Assembly (NCBI RefSeq): GCF_029968035.1
Contig: NZ_JASCIQ010000022.1
Location: 62,001-126,000 of the forward strand
Origin: Streptomyces cavernicola
Lineage (GTDB): Bacteria > Actinomycetota > Actinomycetes > Streptomycetales > Streptomycetaceae
Direction of reading: 5' to 3'
DNA length: 64,000 nucleotides
Below, one piece after another: positions 16,695 to 25,660 of this stretch. The notes beneath the pieces are model-generated. The model saw only the letters and a list, made by a program, of their open reading frames with translations. It had not been told where the DNA came from and made no database searches. Made by a program: the position numbers and the translations under genes. Every line of letters begins with the position of its first letter. Position 1 is the stretch's first letter.

Positions 16695-18682
16695 GGAGCC
16701 GCAAGCAGTTGGCGGAGACGCTGTCCCGGCCCGGTGTGCGGCTGCGCGGCTTCCGCCGGCTGCCGGTCCTGTCCCGGGTCGCGGTCGGCGTCATCGCCCT
16801 CGTCGTCCTCGTGGCGGCCCTCGCCCCGCTGCTCGCCCCGCACGACCCGCTCGACCAGGCGGCGATGGCCGACGGCACCGGCAGCCCGTCCGGCACGCAC
16901 TGGATGGGCCAGGACAGCCTCGGCCGGGACATCCTCAGCCGGCTGATGTACGGGGCGCGGCTCTCCCTCGTCATCGGCCTCGGCGCGACCCTCCTCGGGC
17001 TCGTCGCGGGCGCGGTCCTCGGGGCGGTCGCGGCGACCTCCCGCAAGTCGGTGGACGAGTTCATGATGCGCTGCCTCGACATCGTCATGGCGTTCCCCGG
17101 CATCGCCCTCGCGGCCGTCCTGATCGCGGTGTTCGGCGGCAGCATCCCGGTCCTGATCGGCGCGATCGCGTTCCTCTACACCCCGCCGTTCGCCCGCGTC
17201 GTACGCGCCAACGTCATGGACCAGTACGGCGAGGACTACGTGACGGCGGAACGCGTCATCGGCGCCCGCACCCCGCACATCGTCCTCAAGCACGTGGCCG
17301 TCAACTGCGCCGCGCCGATCCTGGTGTTCGCCACCGTGCAGGTCGCCGAGGCCATCGTCTACGAGGCGTCGCTGTCGTTCATCGGCGCGGGCGTCTCGCC
17401 GCCCGACCCGTCCTGGGGCAGCGTCATCGCCGACGGCAAGAACATGGTGCTCACCGGCGGCTGGTGGGCCACCGTCTTCCCGGGCCTCCTGATGCTCGTC
17501 ACCGTGCTCGCCCTGAACGTCCTCTCCGAGGGAGTGTCGGACGCCTGGGCGGCCCCGGCGGCCCGCGACGTACCGTCCCGACGCACCGCTGTGCGGGACA
17601 AGCTGGAGTCGTCCGAGCCCGGCACCGGCAAGGTCCTCGAACTCCCCGGCCTCACCGAAGCCGCCGCCCGCCTCCGCTCCCGCGCCCGCCCGCTCCCCGC
17701 CGGACCCCCGGTCCTCGAAGTCAGAGACCTGGCGATCGGCTTCGACGCCCGGCACGGCGGTACGGACATCGTCGACGGCATCAGCTTCGACGTACGCCCC
17801 GGGGAGGTCCTCGGTCTGGTCGGCGAGTCCGGCTGCGGCAAGTCCCTCACCGCGCTCACCGTGATGGGGCTGCAGCCGAAGGGGGCGCGGGTACGGGGCC
17901 AAGTGACGTTCGACGGCCAGCAGTTGACCGGCCTGCCGCCCCGCTCCCGCCGCCGCCTGCTCGGCCACGACATGGCGATGGTCTACCAGGACGCGCTGTC
18001 CTCCCTGAACCCCTCGATGACGATCCGCGCCCAGCTGAAGCAGGTGGTACGGCGGGGCGGGGCCCGGTCCGCCGTCGAACTCCTCGAACTCGTCGGCCTC
18101 GACCCGGACCGCACCCTGCGCAGCTACCCGCACGAACTCTCCGGCGGCCAGCGCCAGCGCGTCCTGATCGCCATGGCCCTCTCCCGCAACCCCAAGCTGA
18201 TCGTCGCCGACGAACCGACGACGGCCCTGGACGTGACGGTCCAGGCCCAGGTCATCGAACTCCTCCTGCGGCTCCGCGCCGAGCTGGGCTTCGCCCTGAT
18301 CCTGGTCTCGCACGACCTGGCGCTCGTCGCGGACGTCACGGACCGGGTGGTGGTGATGTACGGCGGCCAGATCGTGGAGACCGGCGTCACCGCCGACCTG
18401 GTGGCGGCCCCCGCCCACCACTACACGCGCGGCCTGCTCGGGTCCGTCCTCTCCCTGGAGTCCGCGGCGCAGCGGCTCACGCAGATCAGGGGCGTGGTGC
18501 CGTCGCCGGCGGACTTCCCCGCGGGGTGCAGGTTCGCGGACCGGTGCCCGTTGGCGGCGCCTGTCTGCCGTACGACGGCTCCGGCACTCGCGGGGTCCCC
18601 CCGCACCCACTCGGTGGCCTGCCACCACCCGGCGATCGCGCTGCGCGCGCCGGAGCAGCGGGGGAACGAGGCGGTGCGGTGA
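16691..18682 (+). CDS. Fused ABC permease and ATPase (DppC-DppD)
   Basis: 663 aa. Residues 1 to about 285 form a DppC-type permease with HWMGQDSLGRDILSRLMYG, coupling motif NVMDQYGEDYVTAERVIGAR and six helices. After a linker, residues from about 345 on form a complete ATPase with GESGCGKSL, LSGGQRQRVLIAMAL, VADEPTTALD and LILVSHDLAL. The C-terminal oligopeptide-transport extension has CRFADRCPLAAPVC, the Fe-S-like cysteine cluster of DppD. Such fusions are uncommon. The sialic acid importer SiaEFGI of Corynebacterium, as I recall, has the same layout. Confidence 0.93.
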   Translation: MRSRKQLAETLSRPGVRLRGFRRLPVLSRVAVGVIALVVLVAALAPLLAPHDPLDQAAMADGTGSPSGTHWMGQDSLGRDILSRLMYGARLSLVIGLGATLLGLVAGAVLGAVAATSRKSVDEFMMRCLDIVMAFPGIALAAVLIAVFGGSIPVLIGAIAFLYTPPFARVVRANVMDQYGEDYVTAERVIGARTPHIVLKHVAVNCAAPILVFATVQVAEAIVYEASLSFIGAGVSPPDPSWGSVIADGKNMVLTGGWWATVFPGLLMLVTVLALNVLSEGVSDAWAAPAARDVPSRRTAVRDKLESSEPGTGKVLELPGLTEAAARLRSRARPLPAGPPVLEVRDLAIGFDARHGGTDIVDGISFDVRPGEVLGLVGESGCGKSLTALTVMGLQPKGARVRGQVTFDGQQLTGLPPRSRRRLLGHDMAMVYQDALSSLNPSMTIRAQLKQVVRRGGARSAVELLELVGLDPDRTLRSYPHELSGGQRQRVLIAMALSRNPKLIVADEPTTALDVTVQAQVIELLLRLRAELGFALILVSHDLALVADVTDRVVVMYGGQIVETGVTADLVAAPAHHYTRGLLGSVLSLESAAQRLTQIRGVVPSPADFPAGCRFADRCPLAAPVCRTTAPALAGSPRTHSVACHHPAIALRAPEQRGNEAVR

Positions 18683-18702
18683 GCGACCGGCGTACGGCGT
18701 TT

Positions 18703-18940
18703 CTTCTCCCCTACCCGCCCCTTCCCGAAAGCCTGCGGCAGCTTCGGGGGCCAGCCCCCGGACCCCCGCTCCTCAAACGCCGGAGGGGCTGGATTTAGCG
18801 GGGTGGGGCGGGTTTTTAAGGGGCGCGGGGAACTGCGCGATTAGCCACGACGGCGCAGCAGACGAACGACCGCCGACTGCAGCCACGCGGCGGCAGCCGC
18901 ATATCAGGCACAGCCGGGAAGGGGCGGGGCTGGGGAATGA
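18703..18940. repeat. Dispersed composite repeat inside the transporter operon
   Basis: Modules in order: CGCCCCTTCCCGAAA with the GGGGGCCAGCCCCCGG hairpin, CTCAAACGCCGGAGGGGCTG, GGGGCGCGGGGAACTGCGCG with TAGCCACGACGGCGCAG, and CGGGAAGGGGCGGGGC. It separates the fused permease-ATPase gene from the second ATPase gene within one operon and could weaken readthrough or protect message ends. Confidence 0.85.
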
Positions 18941-18950
18941 AAGGACGGAC

Positions 18951-19991
18951 ATGACGGACGCACTGGTCCAACTCAAGAACACCCACGTACACCACCGCAC
19001 CCGCACCGGAGGACTCCTCTCCCGCGACCGCGTGCACGCCCTGACCGCCGCGGACCTGACCATCGCCCCCGGCGAGACAGTCGGCGTCGTGGGCGAGTCC
19101 GGCTGCGGCAAAAGCACCCTCGCCAAGGTCTTGGTCGGCGTGCAGCAACCCACCACCGGCACCGTCGAGTTCGGCGGCAGGAACCTCTGGACGATGCCCC
19201 CCGCCGAGCGCCGCGCAGCGGTCGGCACCGGCGCCGGCATGATCTTCCAGGACCCGTCGACCGCCCTGAACCGCCGCCTCACCGTACGCCGCATCCTGCG
19301 CGACCCCCTCGACGTCCACCGCCGCGGCACACCGGCCGAACGCGAGGACCGCGTACGGGAGTTGATGTCCCTGGTCGGCCTGCCCGAGGTGCTCGCCGAG
19401 GGACTGCCGGGCCAGCTCTCCGGCGGCCAGCGCCAACGCGTCGCGATCGCCCGCGCCCTCGCCCTGAACCCCCGCCTCGTCGTCGCCGACGAACCGACCA
19501 GCGCCCTGGACGTCTCGGTCCGCGCCCAGATCCTCAACCTCCTCCTCGACCTGAAGGAACGCCTCGGCCTCGCCCTGGTCTTCGTGTCGCACGACATCCA
19601 GACGGTGCGGCGGATGAGTGACCGCGTCATCACCATGTACCTGGGCCGGATCGTCGAGGAGTCCCCCGCCGACGAGGTCCTCACCCGCTCCCGCCACCCG
19701 TACACCCGCGCCCTGTTCTCGGCGACGCCCGGCCTGCTCGACCCGATCGACCCGATCCCGCTCGTCGGGCCGGTGCCGTCCGCGACCCGGCCGCCCAGCG
19801 GCTGCCCGTTCCGCACCCGCTGCTGGAAGGCGGACGTGGAGTGCGCGGCGCGCATGCCGGACTTCGAGCAGTCCGGGCCCACCGCGGGCCGCGGCCACCG
19901 CTTCCGCTGCCACCACCCCGTGGACGACGGCCAGTCGAACCACGAACTCGTCGCCCAGGCCGCCGCCACGGCCGTGACCCTGGAGGGTTGA
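18951..19991 (+). CDS. ABC transporter ATPase (DppF family)
   Basis: 346 aa. Walker A GESGCGKSTLAKVL, signature LSGGQRQRVAIARAL, Walker B VVADEPTSALD and switch VFVSHDIQTV are intact. The C-terminal oligopeptide-transporter domain has the CPFRTRCWKADVEC cysteine cluster. It is the second ATPase of the importer, pairing with the ATPase half of the fusion protein. The stop overlaps the ATG of the lyase gene by one base. Confidence 0.93.
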   Translation: MTDALVQLKNTHVHHRTRTGGLLSRDRVHALTAADLTIAPGETVGVVGESGCGKSTLAKVLVGVQQPTTGTVEFGGRNLWTMPPAERRAAVGTGAGMIFQDPSTALNRRLTVRRILRDPLDVHRRGTPAEREDRVRELMSLVGLPEVLAEGLPGQLSGGQRQRVAIARALALNPRLVVADEPTSALDVSVRAQILNLLLDLKERLGLALVFVSHDIQTVRRMSDRVITMYLGRIVEESPADEVLTRSRHPYTRALFSATPGLLDPIDPIPLVGPVPSATRPPSGCPFRTRCWKADVECAARMPDFEQSGPTAGRGHRFRCHHPVDDGQSNHELVAQAAATAVTLEG

Positions 19992-20926
19992 TGACTCTTC
20001 CGACCTCGCTGACCGGTGTCGTTCCCCCTGTCTGCACGCCTCTGACACCGGATCACGAGGTGGACGTCGGCTCCCTCGTCCGGCTCGTGGACCACCTGGT
20101 GGACGCCGGCGTGCACGGCCTGTTCGTCCTCGGCTCGACCTCCGAGGCCGCGTACCTCCCGGACCGCCACCGCCGTACGGTCGTGGAGACGGTGACCGCC
20201 CACGTGGCCGGTCAACTCCCGGTCCTCGCCGGGGCGATCGACATGACGACGCCGCGCGTACGGGACCACGTGGCGGCCGTGACGGCGGCCGGCGCGGACG
20301 CGGTGGTCGTCACGGCGCCCTTCTACACACGCACGCACCCGGCGGAGATCGCCACGCACTTCCGCGCGCTCGCCGCCGCCTCCCCCGTCCCGGTCTTCGC
20401 GTACGACCTGCCGGTCTCGGTGCACACGAAACTCCCCGGAGACCTTCTCCTGGACCTGGCCGCCGAGGGCGTCCTCGCCGGGGTCAAGGACTCCAGCGGC
20501 GACGAGGGCGGCTTCCGCGAACTGCTCCTGGGCGCCCGCGCCCGCCCGGACGTGACGGGCTTCAGCCTGCTCACGGGCGCCGAGCTGACCGTCGACTCGG
20601 CCCTGGCGATGGGCGCGGACGGAGTCGTCCCCGGCCTCGGCAATGTGGACCCGGACGGGTACGTACGCCTGTACGCGGCCTGCCGCGCCGGGGACTGGGA
20701 GGGGGCCCGCGCCGAACAGGAGCGCCTGTGCGCCCTGTTCAGGATGACCGGCGCGGGCGACCCCGCGCGGATGGGCGGCTCGTCCTCGGCGCTCGGCGCG
20801 TTCAAGGCGGCACTGCACCTGCGGGGCGTCATCGCCTGCCCGACCACGGCGGAGCCGCAGGTGCAGTTGTCCCCGGAGGAGGTGGGCGTCGTCGGCAAGC
20901 GCTTGGCTGCGGCGGGCCTGCTGTAG
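19991..20926 (+). CDS. DapA/NanA-family lyase or synthase
   Basis: 311 aa TIM-barrel class I aldolase. The Schiff-base lysine lies in GVKDSSGDEG, the catalytic tyrosine in FAYDLPVSVH, and the pyruvate carboxylate loop is GSTSEA in place of GTTGE. The family includes dihydrodipicolinate synthase, N-acetylneuraminate lyase and sugar-acid aldolases. Coupling to this transporter and a linked sialidase suggest it cleaves sialic acid to N-acetylmannosamine and pyruvate, but sequence alone does not exclude a related keto-acid substrate. A biosynthetic DapA is less likely in this setting. Confidence 0.85.
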   Translation: MTLPTSLTGVVPPVCTPLTPDHEVDVGSLVRLVDHLVDAGVHGLFVLGSTSEAAYLPDRHRRTVVETVTAHVAGQLPVLAGAIDMTTPRVRDHVAAVTAAGADAVVVTAPFYTRTHPAEIATHFRALAAASPVPVFAYDLPVSVHTKLPGDLLLDLAAEGVLAGVKDSSGDEGGFRELLLGARARPDVTGFSLLTGAELTVDSALAMGADGVVPGLGNVDPDGYVRLYAACRAGDWEGARAEQERLCALFRMTGAGDPARMGGSSSALGAFKAALHLRGVIACPTTAEPQVQLSPEEVGVVGKRLAAAGLL

Positions 20927-20936
20927 AGCCGCTTTC

Positions 20937-21090
20937 TCCCCGCCCCGCCCCTTCCCGAAAGCCTGCGGCGCTTCGGGGGCCAGCCCCCGGACCCCCGCTC
21001 CTCAATCGCCGGAGGGGCTCAATTTGAGCCCCTCCGGCGATTGAGGAGGCCCGTCCGGCAGGACTTTCGGGAAGGGGCGGGTAGGGGAAA
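20937..21090. terminator. Repeat-derived bidirectional terminator
   Basis: Two copies of the CTCAATCGCCGGAGGGGCTC module meet head to head. They form a perfect hairpin with 25-nt arms at 20998-21022 and 21024-21048 around a single T. CCTTCCCGAAA modules flank it in both orientations. It lies between the convergent lyase and sialidase genes. Confidence 0.85.
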
Positions 21091-21092
21091 AA

Positions 21093-22295
21093 TCAACCCC
21101 CGAGCTCCGCCACCGAGTACCGCCGGAACTCCACCCGCTCATACGTCCCCGCATCCCCCGTCTCGTACAGCAACCCCACCCTCCCCCCATCCACCCGCAC
21201 CAGATCCGAGTAAGCCGCCCGAAGCTCGGAGACGGTCAGGACCTTCCGGAAGGTCCGCCCCGCGTCGTCGCTGCGCCACAGCGCCATCGCCTGCCGAGCG
21301 GTCGGCACGGAAGGACCGGAGAACAGCAACCCACCACGCTGCCCGGCGAGTTGAAGCACACTCGCCTGCACCACAGGCACATCGTTCAGCGTCGGCTGCA
21401 CCTGGTACGGCCGGTCCAGGGACTCCCCACCGTCACTGGAAAAGGAATCGAGCCGGTTCCCCACGCTCACCCCGTGCTGATCCCGGGCGTTGAAGTACAG
21501 CCTCCCGTCCGGGAGTTCGGCCGCGATCGACTCGTTCGCGTTGTCCACGCCCTCGTACGCGTCGTCCACGAAGCCCAGCTGCCAGCTGCGGCCCCCGTCG
21601 TCGCTGTAGATCGCGTGCGCGCCGTAGTACTTGGGCTCCTGCCCGGTGTCGGCCGAGCCGGCGGGCGGCGCCGACGAGTGGTTGGACGGCACGACGAGCC
21701 GCCCCGCGTGCGGCCCGCGCGTCAGCGCGACGGCGTGCCCTGGGCCGGTCGCGTACCAGCGCCAGTGCGCGGGCTTCACGTCGGCCGTGATGTCCCTGGG
21801 CCGCGAGAAGGTCCGCCCGTCGTCCCCGCTGGTCTGCACGAACACCCGCCGGCTCTGCTCGGCGGTGGCCTCCCCGCGCATGATCTGCGCCTCGGTCACC
21901 TGCCCGCTGTTGTACGAGGTCAGCAGTACGACCCGCCCGGTCCGCGGGTCGACGACGGGCGCCGGGTTGCCCCGCGTGTCCCCTTCCCCGGCGGCGACCA
22001 CGCTCAGCGGACCCCACGTACAGCCCCCGTCCGTGGACCGCTTCACGACGACGTCGATGTTCCCGCTGTCCCCCGCGCCCCCGACCCGCCCCTCGGCGAA
22101 GGCGAGCAGGGTCCCGCCCGGGGTGCGCAGCGCGGCCGGGATCCGGAACGTGTCGTACCCGTCCTCCCCGGCCCGGTACGGCACGGACACCTCGCACCCG
22201 CGCGCGGGCCCGGCGACAGCGGGAGCGTGCGCGCTGGCGGCGGCGGCGAAGGTGAGGACGAGAGCGAGCAGTCGACTGGTACGCAATCCGGCCAT
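21093..22295 (-). CDS. Secreted GH33 exo-alpha-sialidase
   Basis: 400 aa from ATG 22295 with GGGAG upstream. A Sec signal peptide of about 30 residues is followed by a six-bladed propeller. The N-terminal arginine motif is YDTFRIPAALRT. Five Asp-box-like repeats are seen: STDGGCTW, SGDDGRTF, SDDGGRSW, SSDGGESL and SDDAGRTF. A catalytic Glu fits ANESIAAEL and the nucleophile Tyr fits AYSDLVRV. It should release terminal sialic acid outside the cell. It lies beyond the transporter operon but shares its operator type. Confidence 0.92.
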   Translation of the reverse strand: MAGLRTSRLLALVLTFAAAASAHAPAVAGPARGCEVSVPYRAGEDGYDTFRIPAALRTPGGTLLAFAEGRVGGAGDSGNIDVVVKRSTDGGCTWGPLSVVAAGEGDTRGNPAPVVDPRTGRVVLLTSYNSGQVTEAQIMRGEATAEQSRRVFVQTSGDDGRTFSRPRDITADVKPAHWRWYATGPGHAVALTRGPHAGRLVVPSNHSSAPPAGSADTGQEPKYYGAHAIYSDDGGRSWQLGFVDDAYEGVDNANESIAAELPDGRLYFNARDQHGVSVGNRLDSFSSDGGESLDRPYQVQPTLNDVPVVQASVLQLAGQRGGLLFSGPSVPTARQAMALWRSDDAGRTFRKVLTVSELRAAYSDLVRVDGGRVGLLYETGDAGTYERVEFRRYSVAELGG

Positions 22296-22319
22296 GAGCA
22301 CTCCCTGCGCGCGTAACGG

Positions 22320-22337
22320 ACGTAGAACGTAGGATGT
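22320..22337. promoter_or_regulatory. ACGT-type operator before the sialidase gene
   Basis: ACGTAGAACGTAGGATGT has ACGT, ACGT and ATGT at 7-bp steps, like the sites before the regulator and transporter genes. It is 25 bp upstream of the sialidase ATG. This predicts that the cluster GntR protein controls the sialidase. Confidence 0.72.
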
Positions 22338-22391
22338 CTCACCGTCCGGTGACGGTACTGGGCTGCGCGGGCCGGGGCAATACCCCTGCGG

Positions 22392-25300
22392 CTAGCGGGA
22401 GTTGGCGGCCTCGACGCCGGGGGCGGGGAGGTCGTAGAGGCGGGTGATGCCGTCGGCGGTCACGGCGAGGCGGCGGCCGCTCTCGTCGAGGGCGAGGGTG
22501 TCGACGGCCGAGGGCACGGTGACCTGCTCGCCGGTCGCCCGGCAGCGCGCGTCAAGGGTTCTGACGTTGCCGCCCCTGGCGGTGGCGAACTGGGTGCCGT
22601 CGGCGTTCATGGCCCAGGGCCTCACTCCCTCCGCCGTGCACACCAGCCGCTTTTTCCGCACGTCGAGCACCGACAGCTCGCCCGTGTCGTCGAGCATGAC
22701 GAGGAGGGTGCCGTCGTCGCTCAGGCCCCACCACCACCCGTAGGTGCTCGGCCAGTCTTCGGGGATCCCCCTCGTGTTCCCGGTGCGCCCGTCCACCACG
22801 ACCATGCCGGCGATCATGTACCTGCCGCCGGCGCCCAAGAGCACGCCCCCAGGACCGAAGCGGGTACCCCTCTCCAGCTTCCGGACCGGTTCCTGGAAGG
22901 AGGAGTCCGGGCGCGGCTTCCCCTTCCAGGGCACCACGAACGATTCGCGGCCCATCTCGCCCGCCGATCGCACGATGCCGACGAGCAGCGCGGCATCCCG
23001 CCGCGCCACCAGCTGGACATCGGAGGACATCGAGTCCACGCCCGGGAGGCGGGCACTCCAGGTCTCCGCTCCCGTAAGGGTGTCCCAGCTCCGCAACGTG
23101 CCGTTCCTCAGGGTCAGGAGCGTGTGGTGCTCGGGCGGACTGAAGACCATGGCGTCGACATCGCCCGTGGCCATCGCGGCGTGCGAGGTGTCCGGCGGCA
23201 ACGTCGCGCGTACGAGGAGAAAACAGACCAGCAGCACCGCGGCGGCGAGAGCGGCACGGGTGCGGCGGCGCCGCGTCACCTCCGCGCGGGGCCGCGGAGT
23301 CCGGTCCTCGGCCAACTTCCGGTTGGCGAGCCGCTCCTGCAGCCGGACATGGCGGAACTGGTAGGCGCCCGCGGACTGGCGGAGCAGCTGCCGGTCCCGC
23401 GCCTCGACGAGGAATCCGCTGAGCCGCCACGGCAGTTGGCCGCGTACGGCGAGCACCGCATGGACCAGCCGGAACCGCAGCCAGGCCCGGGTCACGAGCA
23501 CGAGGACGGTGCAGACCAGCGCGGGCAGCAGGGTCGTCGCCAAGGCCAGGGGTGCTTCCTCGAAGACGTTGGTGCCGTCAGCGGCCCTGGCGAGCAGGTC
23601 GAGCGGCGGAGGCTCGTGCTCCCAGCCCGTGAGCGCGGCGAACAGCACCTCCCCGCCGGTCCGCCCGAGGATCAGCAGCGGAACGGCCGTCACCCCGAGA
23701 ACGACCCCGAAGACCAGGGCTCCGACCAGGGACGCCGTACGGTCCCGCCGCAGTAGATCGAGGGGTCCGGAGCCGCTGGACACCTCGGTGGAGGCGGCGA
23801 TCCAGAAGTGCACGGCGAACGCCAGGCTGATCGCGGCGGCGATCCCCGCAGCGCTCGCGAGGTTCCCGACGTACAGGTAGGCAGCATTGGTGTCCCACGA
23901 GTCGGTGAGGGTGGTGACCACGAGGGAAGAGCCGAGGACCGTCATCGCCAGGATGCCGGTGAGCGTGACACCCGTACGAACTCCCTGGCGCAGCCGGTCG
24001 AGGGAGCCGCGCAGGGCGAAGGAGAGCGCGCTCGGTGCCCGGTCCGGTACCGCGTACCAGGTCAGCATCGTCAGAACCGCGGCAACGACGCCCAGTAGCA
24101 CCGCCAAGTCCAGTGGGCTCCCGTCGTCCTCGTCCACGAGCGGCAAGGTCAGCGAGACGCCGATCATGCCGAGCACCCCCACCACCAGCCCCACGATGAT
24201 CCCCGCCCAGCTGGACAGCAGCCGTCGGCTCATCTGCCACCACGACAGGTCCCGCTCCCCGTGCTGGTGCAGATACGTCGCCAGGAACGTCAGATACCGC
24301 TCGGCCTCCTCGGCCCGCCCCCACCACTCCCCCCGCTCGCCCGCCGCGGGCCCAGCCGCATACGCAGCAGTGACGACGTGATCGACCAGGTGATCCTCGA
24401 CCGCGTGCGGGCTGTCCAGGTCGAGGAGTTCGGCGGGCCCGGCCGTCCGGTGCAGGTAGACCGTGCGGGCCAGGGACAGGGCCAACGGGGTCGAGAGGGC
24501 CACGGCGGCCGGGCTGCCGGGGCGGTCGCGCAGCGCGTCATGGACGGGCTGCCAGTCGACGCCCTCCGGCCAGCTCACCTCGTCCAGATACGCGATGGCG
24601 TCCGCCGCGGCCACCGGCGCGACCTCGACGACGGGGGCGCGCCGCAGCACGGGCGAGCCGCCCTCGATGACGTCCTGGTACTCGGCGGACCGGCAGGTCA
24701 GGACCACGCCGAGGCCGTCCCCGAGGGCCGAGTTGAGGGCGCGGACCGCGCTGCGGCGACTGGCCTCGGGCATCTCGTCGAGCCCGTCGAGCACGGGCAG
24801 CAGCATCCGTTCGTCGAGGAGCCGCCGGGGCAGCTCCGGCTGACCGCCGTAGTAGGCGGTGGCCAGCGTGCGTACCGCCCAGTCGTTGAAGGACTCGCTG
24901 ACCGGGTCCCAGGTGGAGACGGGCAGCAGGACCGGTACGGGCTGCCGCTGTTCACGGCTGCCGGCGAGCAGGCCGAGGGTGAGCATCACGGCGAGGACCG
25001 TCTTGCCCGCGCCGGGCTCGCCGAGGACGACCAGGCGGCCGCTGGGGATCCCCCGGTAGCCGTCGGCCAGCCGGGCCGCCGCGTCGTCGAAGGACCCGTC
25101 GAGCCGCCCGTCGAGGGCGAGCCGCAGCACCCGCCCGCCGACCTGCGGACCGGCAAGGGCCTCCGGCGCCTCGGCGACCGGGCGGGCGGTGGCGGCCCAA
25201 CTCAGCGGAATCACCCGGGGGCTGCGCAACTCCCGCGCCCGCACCTCTTCCCGCCACTGCGCACGCACGGTGGCGGCCAGGTCGTCCGCGAGGGCCTCGG

Positions 25301-25520
25301 GGTCGCGGGGTTCGGGTTGCGGCGGCAGCAACTGGGCCAGCGACACGGCCAGGGCGACGAGGGCCGTCAACAGGCCTGCCAGGCCGACGAGTTGGTCGAA
25401 CGCCTGGTCCCCGTCGAGCCGCAGCAGCCACCAGGCGAGGGCCAGCGAGGCCAGGCTCAGCAGGCCGAAGAGGAGCAGGCGCGCCCGGCGCCGTCGAATG
25501 TGCTGCGGAAGTCGACTCAC
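22392..25520 (-). CDS. Membrane STAND/NACHT NTPase with C-terminal beta-propeller-like domain
   Basis: 1042 aa, not a housekeeping family. Two N-terminal membrane helices (about 14-33 and 42-65) lead to a NACHT NTPase with Walker A LGEPGAGKT (about 166-174), Walker B LPVLDGLDEMPEA (about 240-252) and sensor VVLTCRSAEY. Then come about six helices between residues 440 and 690 and a basic segment with YQFRHVRLQERLA, a common end of NACHT modules. One more helix (about 750-768) precedes a repeat-rich region (SWDTLTG, MNADGTQFATA, LDESGRRLAVTADG) that looks like a WD40/PQQ-type propeller. This topology puts the NTPase inside and the propeller outside. Ligand and output are unknown. Confidence 0.82.
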   Translation of the reverse strand: MSRLPQHIRRRRARLLLFGLLSLASLALAWWLLRLDGDQAFDQLVGLAGLLTALVALAVSLAQLLPPQPEPRDPEALADDLAATVRAQWREEVRARELRSPRVIPLSWAATARPVAEAPEALAGPQVGGRVLRLALDGRLDGSFDDAAARLADGYRGIPSGRLVVLGEPGAGKTVLAVMLTLGLLAGSREQRQPVPVLLPVSTWDPVSESFNDWAVRTLATAYYGGQPELPRRLLDERMLLPVLDGLDEMPEASRRSAVRALNSALGDGLGVVLTCRSAEYQDVIEGGSPVLRRAPVVEVAPVAAADAIAYLDEVSWPEGVDWQPVHDALRDRPGSPAAVALSTPLALSLARTVYLHRTAGPAELLDLDSPHAVEDHLVDHVVTAAYAAGPAAGERGEWWGRAEEAERYLTFLATYLHQHGERDLSWWQMSRRLLSSWAGIIVGLVVGVLGMIGVSLTLPLVDEDDGSPLDLAVLLGVVAAVLTMLTWYAVPDRAPSALSFALRGSLDRLRQGVRTGVTLTGILAMTVLGSSLVVTTLTDSWDTNAAYLYVGNLASAAGIAAAISLAFAVHFWIAASTEVSSGSGPLDLLRRDRTASLVGALVFGVVLGVTAVPLLILGRTGGEVLFAALTGWEHEPPPLDLLARAADGTNVFEEAPLALATTLLPALVCTVLVLVTRAWLRFRLVHAVLAVRGQLPWRLSGFLVEARDRQLLRQSAGAYQFRHVRLQERLANRKLAEDRTPRPRAEVTRRRRTRAALAAAVLLVCFLLVRATLPPDTSHAAMATGDVDAMVFSPPEHHTLLTLRNGTLRSWDTLTGAETWSARLPGVDSMSSDVQLVARRDAALLVGIVRSAGEMGRESFVVPWKGKPRPDSSFQEPVRKLERGTRFGPGGVLLGAGGRYMIAGMVVVDGRTGNTRGIPEDWPSTYGWWWGLSDDGTLLVMLDDTGELSVLDVRKKRLVCTAEGVRPWAMNADGTQFATARGGNVRTLDARCRATGEQVTVPSAVDTLALDESGRRLAVTADGITRLYDLPAPGVEAANSR

Positions 25521-25608
25521 GGGATCAAGGTTGCCGTGCCACCACCCCGCCGACAGGAGGTTTTCACGCCCTTCACCGAGTCGGTATGCCGCAGCCCTAC
25601 CGCCGCCG

Positions 25609-25660
25609 TACTACGAAGCCGCACTACGAAGCCGTACTACGAAGCCGTACTACGAAGCCG
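25609..25660. repeat. Four tandem 13-bp repeats over a stop codon
   Basis: TACTACGAAGCCG x4 (second copy starts with C) at 25609, 25622, 25635 and 25648. On the minus strand the last unit supplies the final codons and the TAG stop (25650-25652) of the TerB-like gene. The other three lie in the 129-bp gap before the NACHT gene. Too few and too short for CRISPR. Confidence 0.92.
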
